Assembly: GCF_963678635.1 (NCBI RefSeq)
Contig: NC_087067.1
Span: forward strand, 13,490,844-13,554,843
Reading direction: 5' to 3'
DNA length: 64,000 nucleotides
DNA from: Symsagittifera roscoffensis
Taxonomy: Eukaryota > Xenacoelomorpha > Acoela > Convolutidae
Positions 43,537 through 55,082 of the stretch are shown here, piece by piece (within the stretch, counting starts at the first letter, position 1; each line of letters opens with the position of its first letter). Both the position numbers and the translations under genes were made by a program. The notes beneath the pieces are model-generated. The model ran no database searches and had not been told where the DNA came from. It worked only from the letters and a program-made list of their open reading frames with translations.

Positions 43537-44795
43537 AACAAAAGAAAAAAATTATTAGAAAAAAAAATCAAAATAACTTTAAAAAGTCGGCATAAAAGTC
43601 TAAAAGTAGAAATTTGGATAAATTTCTCGTCAAATCCAACTTAATTATATCAGTTTTCTTTAATGCTCATTTCGAAAATCATAAAAAATAAACTGAATAC
43701 TCTTCCTAAGATTTTATCTAATGATGTTGAAACAAAAAACATAAAAATGTTTTTGTTATGTTTTTTCATAATAGTTTTCAAAATATAAATATTAACACAG
43801 AAAAAAATAAAGAGAGAGAGAGAGAACTGACGATCCATAAACCCCATTAATATCCCTTTTGGGATATAGTTTTTTCAAAAGAAAGCTATTTATGGATGAG
43901 TCCAGCAATTCTGCCGGTTAATCAACCATAATTATTTTTGGCTCTTTACACTCTCTATTTTTGATTTTTCTCTCTCTCTCTAATATGTCTACAGCCTGGT
44001 GGGGTTAGCCAGGACTCTTAGGAGTAGACTTTAGAGAGTGTATGAGCCAGTATAAAGCATTATATATAATAAAATTACATGTCTATAACAGATTTCACGT
44101 TTAATAATACTCATTTTCAGGTTAAAATGGTTAAAAAATTCGAAATATGTTTTTTCTCGATTTTTCAACATGGTTTACAACCCTGTCCAATAAATCACGA
44201 CAAATTGATTGGACCAGGTTTCATTGGATTTGGAGACAAAAAGTTTTTTTTGTAATTTTTTTTTTCACTACAAGAATATGTACTAAAAATGAAACATCTC
44301 AAATTTTTGACCCGACATTACAGTGGGGCAAGCGTTTCAGAGGTTCCTAATGAATAGCCCTACCGAGTAGTTATTGCCTACTGCACCAAACGGTCCTGCA
44401 TCAATCTTTTGATGAACTGTATGTGAAATTTGTCATAGAATACTAATTTATTTGAGAAATGAACAAAATTCTCAACTACCCTTTATCATGTTTGACTTGA
44501 CTTGATTGGTGGGTCTCCCTTGCTTGACTTGATTGGTGGGTTACTTTTTTGGTTGAAACAAAAAAACTTGGCAAAAAAAATAAAATATATTTTCAATATT
44601 TAGTCAAGTTGACTAAACAGGGAAGTTGATAATAGCAGTGGGTGTTAACATTCACAAACTTAAGGTAAAAGAAATAACATTCCCGGATTGATCCCTTCAT
44701 GGAATTGTCAGCTACTCTAACCACAAGTATTTATACTGTTTAATACAGTTGAGTCATTTACCCAATATCGAATTGACAGTCATTTCATAAAACCA

Positions 44796-44802
44796 TATAA
44801 AG
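44796..44802 (+). promoter_or_regulatory. TATA box candidate for polB
   Basis: TATAAAG in a locally less AT-biased context, 208 bases before the polB ATG. A chance match cannot be excluded in this AT-rich DNA. Confidence 0.35.
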
Positions 44803-45009
44803 CTCCAAAACTACAACCACTTCAAAGCCACTGTTGATTTTATGCTTCGCCCACGTAAATGAGTTTAATTAATTGAGTCTTGATCCAAATTTTGTTTTTG
44901 AAAAACTTTTCACTTCTCGCTTTTGCTTTGTCAAAATCAGCTTTGGTAAAACTTGAAAAATTTCTTGAAAAGAATTCTTCTTTCCTGAACACTCAATCTT
45001 GAACCAACA

Positions 45010-48000
45010 ATGCCTAACTCAAGTGGAAAACAGACACCAGTCATTTGTTCGACCTGCTCGAAAGTCTTTAGTTCACCAAGGAACTTGAGACGACATGAAC
45101 AAAATATCCATAAGATATTCGCAGCCCCACCGCCACAAACTAAATGTGACGAATGTCGAGAATCCTTCAGCTCGCTGGCAGAAGCTAGGGAGCATGTCGA
45201 GCTAGCTCACAACGTCTCAACTGATAGTCTTTGTATCTACTGTCATACAATCTTCCTCTCGGTTGAGAAGTTCCGGCAACATATGTCGAAAAACCATCAA
45301 CTACCCATTTGCACTCCCGGAAATGAGGTGGGAACATCATCTGCTCCAACTGAATCTGCGTTTAGGGGAAAGTTAAGACGATACGAGTTGAGCGTTAGGG
45401 AGGATGAATTGGATCTGATGAATGTAATCATGCGAAACAAAGAGGAAATTGATGCGTTGATAGACGAAAGAGTGCAGGAAGGACCCTGTAAATTTCAACT
45501 GCATGTGGACGTGAGTATGATAAAGTTCTCGAGCGATACAAACGAAACTGGTGACGGGGAGTTACGCCACGAGAAGGCAATGTTATATCTGAATTCTAAG
45601 ATAGATGATCAATGTCTTCTTCAATGGAATCGAGAAAGAGACATCTTTGGAATTGATTGAGCATATGGTCAATGCCATCAACACGTTCGCTTCTCACGGT
45701 AGTGGTTGGATTGTGGAGCGCATTGAAAAGCTGGCTGTAAGTTTTGCAGCATTTTCTCCTATCCGTGCTGGCTCATACATTGACCTTCCCAATTCATTGA
45801 AACCGGTGAAACAGAGTTTCACCAACATTAAAACGAGAAACGATCAGAAGTGCTTTCTATACTGCTTTGTGGCCGCGTACCATGATCGATATTCAGAGAC
45901 CACAACTGCTCTTTATCCTGCTGCCCAAAGCTACCAACATCGAAACAAACTGAAAAATTACGAGCTCTCCCAAGAACATGTTGTGAAAATTGAAGGCTGG
46001 TACGAGATGCCCATGGGACTATATGATATTGACCGATTTGAACAACTTAACAACTGTCAAGTCAATGTATTCCGGTGAGCATTGATTTTTTTTGACAAAA
46101 CATATGTTTAATCATGTATAACACATTACGTTCATCCAGAAACCCGAGCACTCAATTGTTTGTTTTCATTAGGTACAAAGAAGGTGAATTGCTACCTTTG
46201 AGAGTGTCCAGCAAATACTCTAGTGATCTATGTGTTGACCTACTACTACTCAGCAACGGACAAACTTATCACTATGTGCTGATCACTGATTTGATGAGGG
46301 TTGTGGAATATGTGCGTGGAAAACTACACCGAGACCGAAACCAAATTTGCTGCAAATGCCTCCATACATGTTCATCCATCGATACACTACAAAGGCACCA
46401 GGAAATGTGCTACCAAGACGAGGGAGTGGTAATCACTATGCCAAAACCGGGAAAGGACACTCATCGTTTCAAAATTTAACTGCCCACTGGTATGTACCGA
46501 GAGTTATTTACTTTGACCTCGAATCGCTACTACTACCCGTATACGGACCGCAACCCGACCCCGAAAAATCTAGCACCCAAACACTAGAGATTCATCAACC
46601 ATGCGGTTACGCTCTGGTCGTTGTTGAATTTGGGAAGCGCGAAGTTTTAAAGTTTGAACTGAAGAGAGGAGAAAATGTTATGAAGGAATTGATCGCCTCG
46701 CTCGAATCTTTGGCGAAACAAATATACTCCGAAAAACGAAAGTATTACACGTTCACTGGCACACCAAGTTGCACGCGTGAAGAAGCGCACACTTGTTGGA
46801 TATGTGAAACAGAATTTGCTGACAATTACCAAGTTGTACTTGATCACTGTCACTATACCAACAAGTTCTTGGGGTGGGCGCATAACGAATGCAATATCAA
46901 TCGAAAAACAGCGAACTATAAACCCGTAATAGCGCATAACTTGTCAAACTATGATCTGCATTTCATTATAAAAGCGCTCTCAAACAGTAACCCCGAAAAC
47001 ACTTACTCAGTGATCCCTTCCACTGAGGAGAAGTATATATCACTCACTATGTCGGTCTATATCAAATCATACACCGATAAAAACGGAAAACTCAACAAAG
47101 TGTATGAAAATCTACGTTTCATAGACTCCTATAAATTCATGCTGTCCCCCCTTTCAAAACTCGTCGAATTCTTGCCGGAAGAAAAATTTTTCCTACTGGA
47201 AAATTACTTTGAAGAACTTGGTTACTCATCAGAACAGATAGCGTTGCTAAAACAAAAAGGTTTCTACCCGTATTCATACTTTAGTAGTTTTGAAAAGTTT
47301 CGAGAAACCCGACTGCCACCTAGAAAAATGTGGAGCAACACTTTACAGGAAGGGGAAATAAGTGTTTCGAAAAATCAGTACAACCATGCCATTAAAGTTT
47401 TCGCCGAAATGAAATGCGCATCACTAGGCGAGTACCATGATGTATACCTAGCAACGGACGTACTACTACTCGCTTCAGTATTCGAAGCCTTTCGTGAAGT
47501 TTGTTACGAAACGTACGGATTAGATTGTGCACGGCTAGTAACCTCTCGGGCGATGCATTCTTAAAAGTCTGCAATGCAGACCTCAAGATACTTACTGAAA
47601 GGGAGCATTTGAACATGGTTCAAAAAATGATACGGAGAGGGATGTCATCGATATATGCACGCCGTGTTTTTAAAGCCAACAACAAATACCTCGAAGACTA
47701 CAATCCTGAAGAGCCCTCTAGCTATCTATTGAATATAGACGCTAACAATTTATACGGGGGTATTATGAAACACTGTCCCCTTCCCATCAAAGATTTCTCA
47801 ATAGTTGAGGAAAGTCTCGAATATATTTTGCAAACCGACGATAAATCTGAGTGGGGATACATTTTGGAAGTGGATCTCAGTATACCTGAAGAACTTCAAG
47901 ATTACTTTGCAGACTACCCGCTAGCCCCCTCACGTGAAGTTATCGGCACGGATAAACTAAGTAACGAGCAAATACAGATGTTAGGGGAGATGGGGGTCAC

Positions 48001-49767
48001 GTCGCTACCAAAGGTACCAAAACTGGTTCAAACATTAGATCCAAAGGAAGGCTACGTTCTGCACTACCTTACATTAAAACTCTACATAGAACTAGGCTTA
48101 AGAGTTACCAAATTGATTAAGGTCTTAAAATTTCGTCAAGGTAGATGGATGGAGCCCTTTGTCGATTTAAACACTCAATTGAGAATGTCAGCGCGCAACA
48201 AATTTGAAGAGAACTTTTACAAGCTAATCGTAAATTCAGCATTCGGTAAAACTATGGAATCAAAACTAGGACGCAAAAAACTAGAAATTATTAGAAACGA
48301 AAGAGAATTGCTTCAAAAAACAGCTTTGAGCACGATGAAAAGCTTCCAGATAATCGACGAGGAAGTTGCTACTGTTTGTTTTGCTGTAACGAGTATTTTG
48401 TGGGAGAAACCCATGATAATTGGTGCAAGTATTTTGGATTTGTCGAAAAGATTCGTGTTTTACTTTCATTATCGGCAAATGAAAGCAAGCATGAACCTTG
48501 AACTGCTATACAGTGACACAGATTTGTTTATTTATGCGATAAAAACCGAAGACGTATACGCAGATCTGCAAAAACTGACCGATAGTTTCGATTTTTCCAA
48601 CTACCCAAGCGACCACTTCTTATTCAGCAATGTGAATAAGAAGGTTGTATTGAAATTTAAGGACGAGGCGGCGGGAAAAATCATTGCAGATTTCATCGCG
48701 TTGAAACCAAAGCTCTACTCGTTGAAATATGCAGGTTAGTATTGAAAAAAAGCACTTCTCCAAGCCCCCTTCATTTCTTTACATTAAGGGTTCCCTTCAT
48801 TGGGGTTTTGGATCTTGTTGGGACCAAATTAAAAAGTTTAGTTGATCCCTGTCAATTTAATTAGACATAACTAGCCCTGATTCTTCATTTAAAAACTTAA
48901 AATGAAGAACCATTCATCTTGAAAATGTTTTAAACAAATACTCACCACAAACGCACTTTTGTAACTTTTGACGTGAACAAATTTAAAATTTTGACATGGA
49001 ATGATTTTTTGATAATGACACGATTTGGAATTTTTATGATTTGGAATGAATTAAGATATTTAAATATTTTTGGAATTGAAAAAATTGGAATGTTATTAGA
49101 TATTGAGTCTTCAAAATATTCAAATTTGGGAACCGTTTTCGTTATTAATACTAGAACTGGGCTTGCGAATTTTTATGGGCTTACAAAGCTATAATATGTT
49201 TATGGGCTAATATTTGTTCTTCATTTAGATTCAACTAGCAAGAGGACTGCAAAAGGAGTAGTGCAACACTCCCAGCAGCAACTTACACACCAGAGGTTCA
49301 GGGAAACCTTACTGAGTGGAAAAACCCTTCGTATATACAACTACTCAATAAAATCGAAAGCCCATACCAACATAACCATAGCGCAGAACCGAATTGCCCT
49401 TTCACCCTTCGATAGTAAGCGGTTCTTACTATTCGACGGGATAGCTACATTGCCCTTTGGACACAGGTCTACAGAAGAAAATGTGTTCTTCGAGGCAATT
49501 GCGGAAGAAAGCGAGTGGGCAAACTCACAGTTGACAAATACCCCGACTTATAGCAGCGAAAACAGCGAAAGCTGGCAATCGCCGGAATTCCGGGTCCCAG
49601 ATTGGGGCTTTCTTCAAGAAAGCTATACGGAGGAAGAGCTTCAAGAAGAAAGCGCAGCCAGCAGTTCAAGAGACCCTCCGCCTATCAATAACCCATTCAT
49701 TCTAACAGAAGCGTCTGTTCGTTCTAGTCAGAAAAAAAGGAGAAAACTTGATAAAATTGATCAATAA
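45010..49767 (+). CDS. polB: Protein-primed family B DNA polymerase with C2H2 fingers, two introns, three frameshifts
   Basis: Replicates the element from its protein-capped ends. Three exons: 45010-46074, 46173-48734, 49229-49767, about 1390 residues. Order: three C2H2 fingers (CSTCSKVF..., CDECRESF..., CIYCHTIF...; residues about 15-100); the Polinton pre-polymerase region ([22 protein letters not shown]); exonuclease I (VIYFDLES); a zinc/HNH-like block (CWICETEF ... [10 protein letters not shown] ... CNINRK); exonuclease II ([10 protein letters not shown]); exonuclease III ([17 protein letters not shown]); palm motif A ([10 protein letters not shown]); B ([10 protein letters not shown]); C (YSDTDLF); PKLYSLK; and the C-terminal block ([10 protein letters not shown]...LPFGH). 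Shifts occur near 45600, 46470 and 47545, the last with loss of a few codons, yet every catalytic residue remains. Confidence 0.95.
46075..46172 (+). other. polB intron 1 (98 bp)
   Basis: GTGAGC donor after ...TATTCCG and acceptor TTTTCATTAG before GTACAAAG. Joining at these sites keeps the frame (Arg-Tyr-Lys) and restores the continuous pre-exonuclease region; the unspliced frame hits TGA at once. Confidence 0.85.
48735..49228 (+). other. polB intron 2 (494 bp)
   Basis: GTTAGT donor after ...TATGCAG and acceptor TTCATTTAG before ATTCAAC. Splicing gives an in-frame Ala-Asp-Ser junction and joins the PKLYSLK motif to the C-terminal block. The intron is AT-rich with no coding resemblance. Confidence 0.85.
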
Positions 49768-49768
49768 A
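49763..49768 (+). terminator. polB polyadenylation signal overlapping the stop codon
   Basis: AATAAA contains the TAA stop (49765-49767). Downstream is AT-rich with no other gene before the right inverted repeat, so it would suit a compact 3' end. Confidence 0.5.
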
Positions 49769-50186
49769 ATTTTTCACTTGAAAATGTCGGCTAAATTGCC
49801 TTGTTACTTGGAATTACGGCTGTACATTTGTAAATATAAAACATTCGACAAACATTGTTTTAAGTTAAATAGACCGGCGCAAAAGAGACTGGTAATTGCA
49901 ACTTACCCTTGAAGCAGGAGCGAAGGATTGCGTATTTAGTTTCCCAAAGTAAGCTAACAGTAAGGCTAAAAGAATCAAAATGGTGCAAGTCGAAAATAAG
50001 GGAGACTTGGAAATAAGTTTGAAAATAAAAAAAGAAAGAGAAACGAACAATAATTACCAAAAATTTTTAAAAGGAAATATGAATGGTACTTTATGTAATC
50101 TCATATTTATATGAACGAAAAGGATTAGCTTTTAGATAAAAATATGCGAGAAAACCGCAGCCGGATATACCCATACTTATTTAGTG
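49769..50186. other. Polinton right subterminal region
   Basis: About 420 bp between polB and the right inverted repeat; no gene seen. Confidence 0.5.
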
Positions 50187-50420
50187 GTGGGAAAGTTTGG
50201 AAGGGATTAAATTTAACCACCGCGCGAAAATAAATACCAAAGTATTTTGTCTGTCGGGTGTCCTAAGAGAGGGGTCTTTTTATTTCGGGCAGGGTACTTT
50301 GAGGTCTTTAAAAAAGATGGGTCCTTTTGGACCCTACTTTTGGTAGGACCCCAAAGACCCCTACCGTCGAAAAGAACCCCCCCCCCCCCCTAAGGACACA
50401 CGGCGGATTACAATACTACT
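50187..50420. repeat. Polinton right terminal inverted repeat
   Basis: 234 bp, inverted copy of 33088-33314; the length difference is mostly a longer C run (50377-50390). TCCCAT at 50421-50426 is the target duplication. Confidence 0.95.
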
Positions 50421-50426
50421 TCCCAT

Positions 50427-53400
50427 TGTTTTAAACTAATCTTATTTTCTTTGAGATTGTTTGTCTCCATTGTTGTTGTCTCAGATTGTGTCTGATGTTG
50501 GAAGTGGCGTGACTCCTGTGTGGCCTCCTGAAGAAGGAGACGGTGGACAAGTATTGGTGGCAGCGGAGGTAATTGCACGTAGTCTCATCGCTTATTCTCT
50601 GTTCATAATTTTTAACGAATTTTTTTTCTTTTCTTTTTAACTCTTAGTTCTTTCCGACAAATTCTTTTTACATATTTTTTTCTCGTGGACTTTATAGCCT
50701 ATGACAGCAAATTTGGTCTTTATAGTTAACACGTAAAACCTCGTCTTGAAACATAGAAACTTAAATCGATCTGCTCAGGGGTCTTTTAAAATTGATTTGA
50801 ATGGATTTAAGTGAGATTTAGATGGATTTATGTGAGATTTGGATGGGTTGAAGTGAGATCGGGAAAGATTTTAGTGTGTCGGAAAACCCATTCAAATCAA
50901 AAAGCTTGCAAATCACTTCTGAGTATTTTAAAATCTTGCCTATTTTAGATCTTGTGCAGACATGGTCCATGTTTCGTTTGAATCAGGACTGGAAATGTCT
51001 CAATCAGGACTGCGGCAGGTATGGATTTTGACACTCATGCAGACCTGTTCATGACCAGATTCAGAGCTGGAATGTACATGGATAAATTTTTTAACTCTAT
51101 TTTGACGGCATATTGTTTTTTTTTTCGCTAAAAAAGTTTCGATTTTTTTTGAGTAGCCGTTTTTGAACGGAATTCGTATACCATCTGAAACAGATTGACG
51201 TCTTGAGCTAAATTGACTTGGCTCATTTTTGTTCTGATTTTTGAAGAAAGTGAGGAGTATATATGCATGGGATGGTTTTTTTTATTCAGACAGTTCTTAC
51301 AAAAGTTGACAGCCTCTAAGTATCGATGCATTGATCCAGATATGTTTAGATAGAAACGTCGCGCAAAAAAAAGTAAAACTTTGATAGTTTCCTTACGCGA
51401 TCTTTACGTGCGTGTTAAATTATCCTCACTCAAAATTGGCACGATTATGAGTGAGGATCAATTTCCGAAAAAAACCCAAGAATCCTGTGCAACTAAATAT
51501 TTTCAATAGCCGAAAAAAAGTTCTCGAATTAGCGCTGTTCTTATTGACATTAAAATATACAGAAACAGCGATTATCTGTTTCCATAGATAGTTATTAAGA
51601 AAGCGATTAAAAAGGCATCGCAAATTCTTATTCACCACACTTGCAAACATCAAAAATCTTCATCAAGGAAAACTTCAGTGAGTATTCTAAGTACTGAAAG
51701 TATAGAGTTGTGGCGGGATAAAAGCTAGCTAGTGGAGGGAGGCATTAAAGCTAGCTGAAAGGTTCTCGAAAAACTTTATAGAGCTGGAGTTTATAAGTTT
51801 TTTTTAAAGCTAGAGATAATCTTGCTGTTAAAATCAAAAGACACATTCATTTAATTCAAAAACGGCAAGATCACTTAAATTTTTCACATTCAAGATGTTG
51901 AAAGTTTTCAAGAAACCAAGAATTGATGACGCAATAAAAGCGGAAATTGGACGGATCATAAAATAGTACTGGAATTCTCTTGCTTTAACGTGGTACTCTA
52001 ATTTCAAAATTTTTGCCTAAAATACCGGCCTGATTCCGCGGGTTGCGGCGACTCCAGCTTGGGTTAAACTTTCTAGAACGATATCGGAATTGAAGAACAG
52101 TTTGAGAAGGGTATAAGATCTTGTTTTGAATCAGGATTTCTGTGGCCTTTTCTTCCCCTGATAACTCAACTGACTTAGTCTCAAATGATTATAACTTAAC
52201 TTCAAATATATTCAAAAATGCAAAGATATCCTAATTTTATTTTATACTATTTGTCGTTTTTCAAGCAGTCGTTTTATTCCAACTTGCAAACAATGGATGA
52301 ATTTTTTTGCTCTGGGTTTTTTTTTCAGACATATCAATTTGTTAACCAGCCACTTTCGAGAGATGCGTTGCGCACCATCTGAAAAGTATGGGCAACTTGA
52401 GCATAAAACAAACTTCACCTGTTAAAAAACAAAAAATCAAAAAATAGTTCCGTAGAATTATGGCGGTTTGAATGATGCCAGTTTTGCTAATTTTGAAAAA
52501 TAACGCTCGATAGGTTTCGATCTGATGACGCGTAGGCGAGTATTTAATCGTGCTCAAAAATGTTTCTAAATTACTTTGAGGAAAGCAAGTAGGCTTTATT
52601 ATAGTGTTGATATGCGCTAATGTAATCAATTTTTTCTTCAAATAGCGTTGAAAATTTTTTTCAAAAAATCTGAAAAAAAAATGGCTTTCGTTTTATCAAT
52701 TATTGTTTTTCAAAAAATGAAGCTTTGCTCAAATCTTCACGTGCAAAAAGCAACCAGGGACTTGCCGTGATACGAATAGTCCTGCTTCATTATGCCCAAC
52801 ACATAATTTGATTAAGTGATAGAAGTACCGAATATTTTTTGGTAGTATTTGAACAAACATGCTGATTTCTGAGTACATAGCAAAAGCGTCAACAACCTAA
52901 TCTTTGTACAATTGCATTCAACACTTTTGATATTTTTTATAAAAACAATTCTATCATTGTTTGAAGTTTTATTTCTCCTAAAATTAAAGAAAGCAAGCAA
53001 CGGCTTCTTTAGTATCATTTTGAAGACTGGACGACCTTGAAGATTTGATACACTGAACTTTTGTAGTACTTTTGTAGGATGCGAAGACCAAACAATCAAG
53101 CACAGTATCAGCGAAAACTGAATCGCGGCACACTCAACGATAAAAATTTATGTTTCTATTGGCGGAACAAGTCAGTTTAAAGTCGAAATTGGGTGTGGGG
53201 AAAACTTTCGAAAATGATTTCTTATATAAACTTCTAGAACTTTTTTGCTAGAAAATTACATCATTAAAAAGCAGTCAAACTATAAATGTTTCTTTCCAAA
53301 TTGCACACCGATTCAAATCTTGTGTGGTGTTTAAGCAACACAATACTACATGATAAATACAAGTACGAGGAAAAATGTCTCGCAAACTGTTTTGTTTTAA

Positions 53401-54028
53401 AAAGTTTATACAAAACATACCCACCATTTTTATTCAAATTTCCCAAATTTCAACAAAAATTTTATGCATGAGATGGTTTTTGTTCTTAAAACCATTTTCG
53501 ACGATTGGAGTAATTGTTTAAAGATATAATTTACACTCCATTGAAGTTATCAACACTTTGAGTCTGAATAAAAAAAGATATGTGGCTTGCGACCTTTATA
53601 AACAAGTTTCAGATCTGCAAAACTTAAGTTTGAAAATACCAAGGTAGCCACGTTTTAGATTGTTTTAAGCGCGACCTCGATTTTGTTTAGATAATGCTTA
53701 TTTTTTTCTGGTAAATTTTTTGTTCACAATAGGTCCCTATACTACACTAATTACAGCACTTCCTATTTGATATTCTGATAATTTGATATTCTGATATCAA
53801 AGCAAAACAGTCTGGTGAGTAAGAAAATTGTGTGATGATCGAACTAGCTGCGATTTGAAAAAATACAGTTTGGAAGAAAACGAATTTATGAAAAAAAATG
53901 TGTCTATATCTTTTCAGCTGTTGTTCAGTTCAATGCCGACTCAAACAAAAATCAGATTTTGTGTTCTAGTAAAACTTGATTATGTCTACTCTCAATTGGT
54001 AGATTTAAAAACATTAAACATTAATCAC
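50427..54028. other. Right flank of the Polinton, no gene
   Basis: 50427-50600 is less AT-rich and contains GGACAAGTATTGGTGGCAGC (about 50546), which looks like an LTR end followed by a TGG-type primer binding site. A degenerate 20-24 bp direct repeat (GATGGATTTAAGTGAGATTT type, three copies) lies at about 50802-50860. The remainder is AT-rich; I see no protein resemblance. Confidence 0.45.
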
Positions 54029-54410
54029 ATGACTTCCCAAATGGCATAATTCCCAAATGGCATAAAAACAGAACTTTTCCCAAATGGCATATACTTAAAG
54101 TTTTCCATCCCACTTAAAAGTTTTCACAGCAAATATTTCTCCTCTTTTAAGAACGAGAAGATGTGAGAACAAGATTTCAGTTTATTGCTTCCAAACAAAT
54201 GTTGAATGACAGCTTTGCTGGAAAAATCAAACATAATGTTTCCAGATAATGTCAAACAACAATTGAATTGACAACTTTACTACTTTTCGCACCTTTTTCA
54301 TTTAAAAAAGATCTCTTCATATTTTTCAATGCAATTGTTGTACAACAATTATGCCATTTGAGAAATTTTTTCTTTTTTATGAATTTTGGGAATTATGCCA
54401 TTGAGACGTA
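54029..54410. mobile_element. MITE-like element, copy A
   Basis: About 382 bp with inverted ends built from CCCAAATGGCATAATTCCC: it begins ATGACTTCCCAAATGGCATA and ends GGGAATTATGCCATTGAGAC. No coding capacity. An inverted copy lies 290 bp away. A target duplication is not evident. Confidence 0.7.
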
Positions 54411-54699
54411 ATTGAGTCTGATGATACCTAAGTTCATGAGTTTAAAGTTTCCATGAGGACTTCTTTTAATTGATTCAGTTGGAAAGCAGGGTTCTGGGAA
54501 CTGTATGTCATTAACTGAGCATTCAATTGACACTCAGTCTTGATACATCCTCCTCTCTGTCGTAATAACTTACTCCTGGGATGAAAAGCGGATGAAATTC
54601 AGCTGAAAATCAAAATTAATCAGATCAGTTTTTAGCAAGTTCCAGTAATTTTGTTTGAAGTAAATAGTTTGAAAGTAAAATGTTTGTAAATTGTATGAA

Positions 54700-55082
54700 A
54701 AACTTCCCAAATGGCATAATTTTCATGCAACAATTGCACTGAAAAGTATAAAGAGATCTTTTTTAATTGAAAAAAGTACGAAAAGTAGTAAAGTTGTCAA
54801 TTCAATTGTTGTTTGACATTATCTGGAAATTTTTTTAAAGGATTTCTTATCAAAAGAATAAGTTGTTACTCATTAGTTTTCTGTGATTTTCCCAACATAA
54901 CTGTCACTCGACATTTCTTTGGAAGCAATAAACTGAAATCTTGTTCAAACATCTTCTCGTTCCTAAAAGAAGAGAAATGATGTTGCGAAAACTTTTAATT
55001 GGGATGGAAAACTTGAAATTTATGCCATTTCGAAAAATTTCTGTTTTTATGCCATTTGGGAATTATGCCATGCGGAAGTCAT
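54700..55082. mobile_element. MITE-like element, copy B, inverted relative to A
   Basis: About 383 bp, reverse complement of copy A with moderate divergence (shared GAAATCTTGTT..ACATCTTCTCGTTC and TTGTCAATTCAATTGTTGTTTGAC segments). Ends in ATTATGCCATGCGGAAGTCAT. The two copies with their spacer could equally be one foldback element of about 1.05 kb. Confidence 0.7.

Larger units (their letters stand above)
43354..45009. other. Polinton intergenic region upstream of polB
   Basis: No gene supported. Contains a GA-dinucleotide run (43811-43825), and a nested inverted structure at about 43938-44048: GGCTC..ACACTCTCTA pairs with TAGAGAGTGTA.GAGCC, and inside it GTCTAC..CCTGG pairs with CCAGG..GTAGAC. 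An imperfect direct repeat TTGACTTGATTGGTGGGT occurs at about 44494 and 44524. Confidence 0.55.
33088..50420. mobile_element. Polinton/Maverick DNA transposon, complete (17.3 kb)
   Basis: Bounded by about 230-bp terminal inverted repeats whose outer ends read AGTAGTATTGTAATCCGCCG, starting with AG as is usual for Polintons, and by a perfect 6-bp direct duplication TCCCAT (33082-33087 and 50421-50426), the class-specific target size. Contents left to right: hypothetical (minus), hypothetical, exonuclease-like, PC4-like, hypothetical membrane, 48-aa membrane protein, packaging ATPase, two Polinton-type small proteins, integrase, penton, major capsid, protease, then two minus-strand genes, a plus-strand gene and polB. 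Capsid, protease and ATPase genes imply virion-forming ancestry. Frameshifts occur in integrase, capsid, protease and polB. Confidence 0.97.

Noticed and set aside
43890-43925. Hammerhead-ribozyme-like GGATGAGTCC sequence
   Set aside because: The conserved CUGAUGA core and partner GAAA are not both present and the stems do not form.
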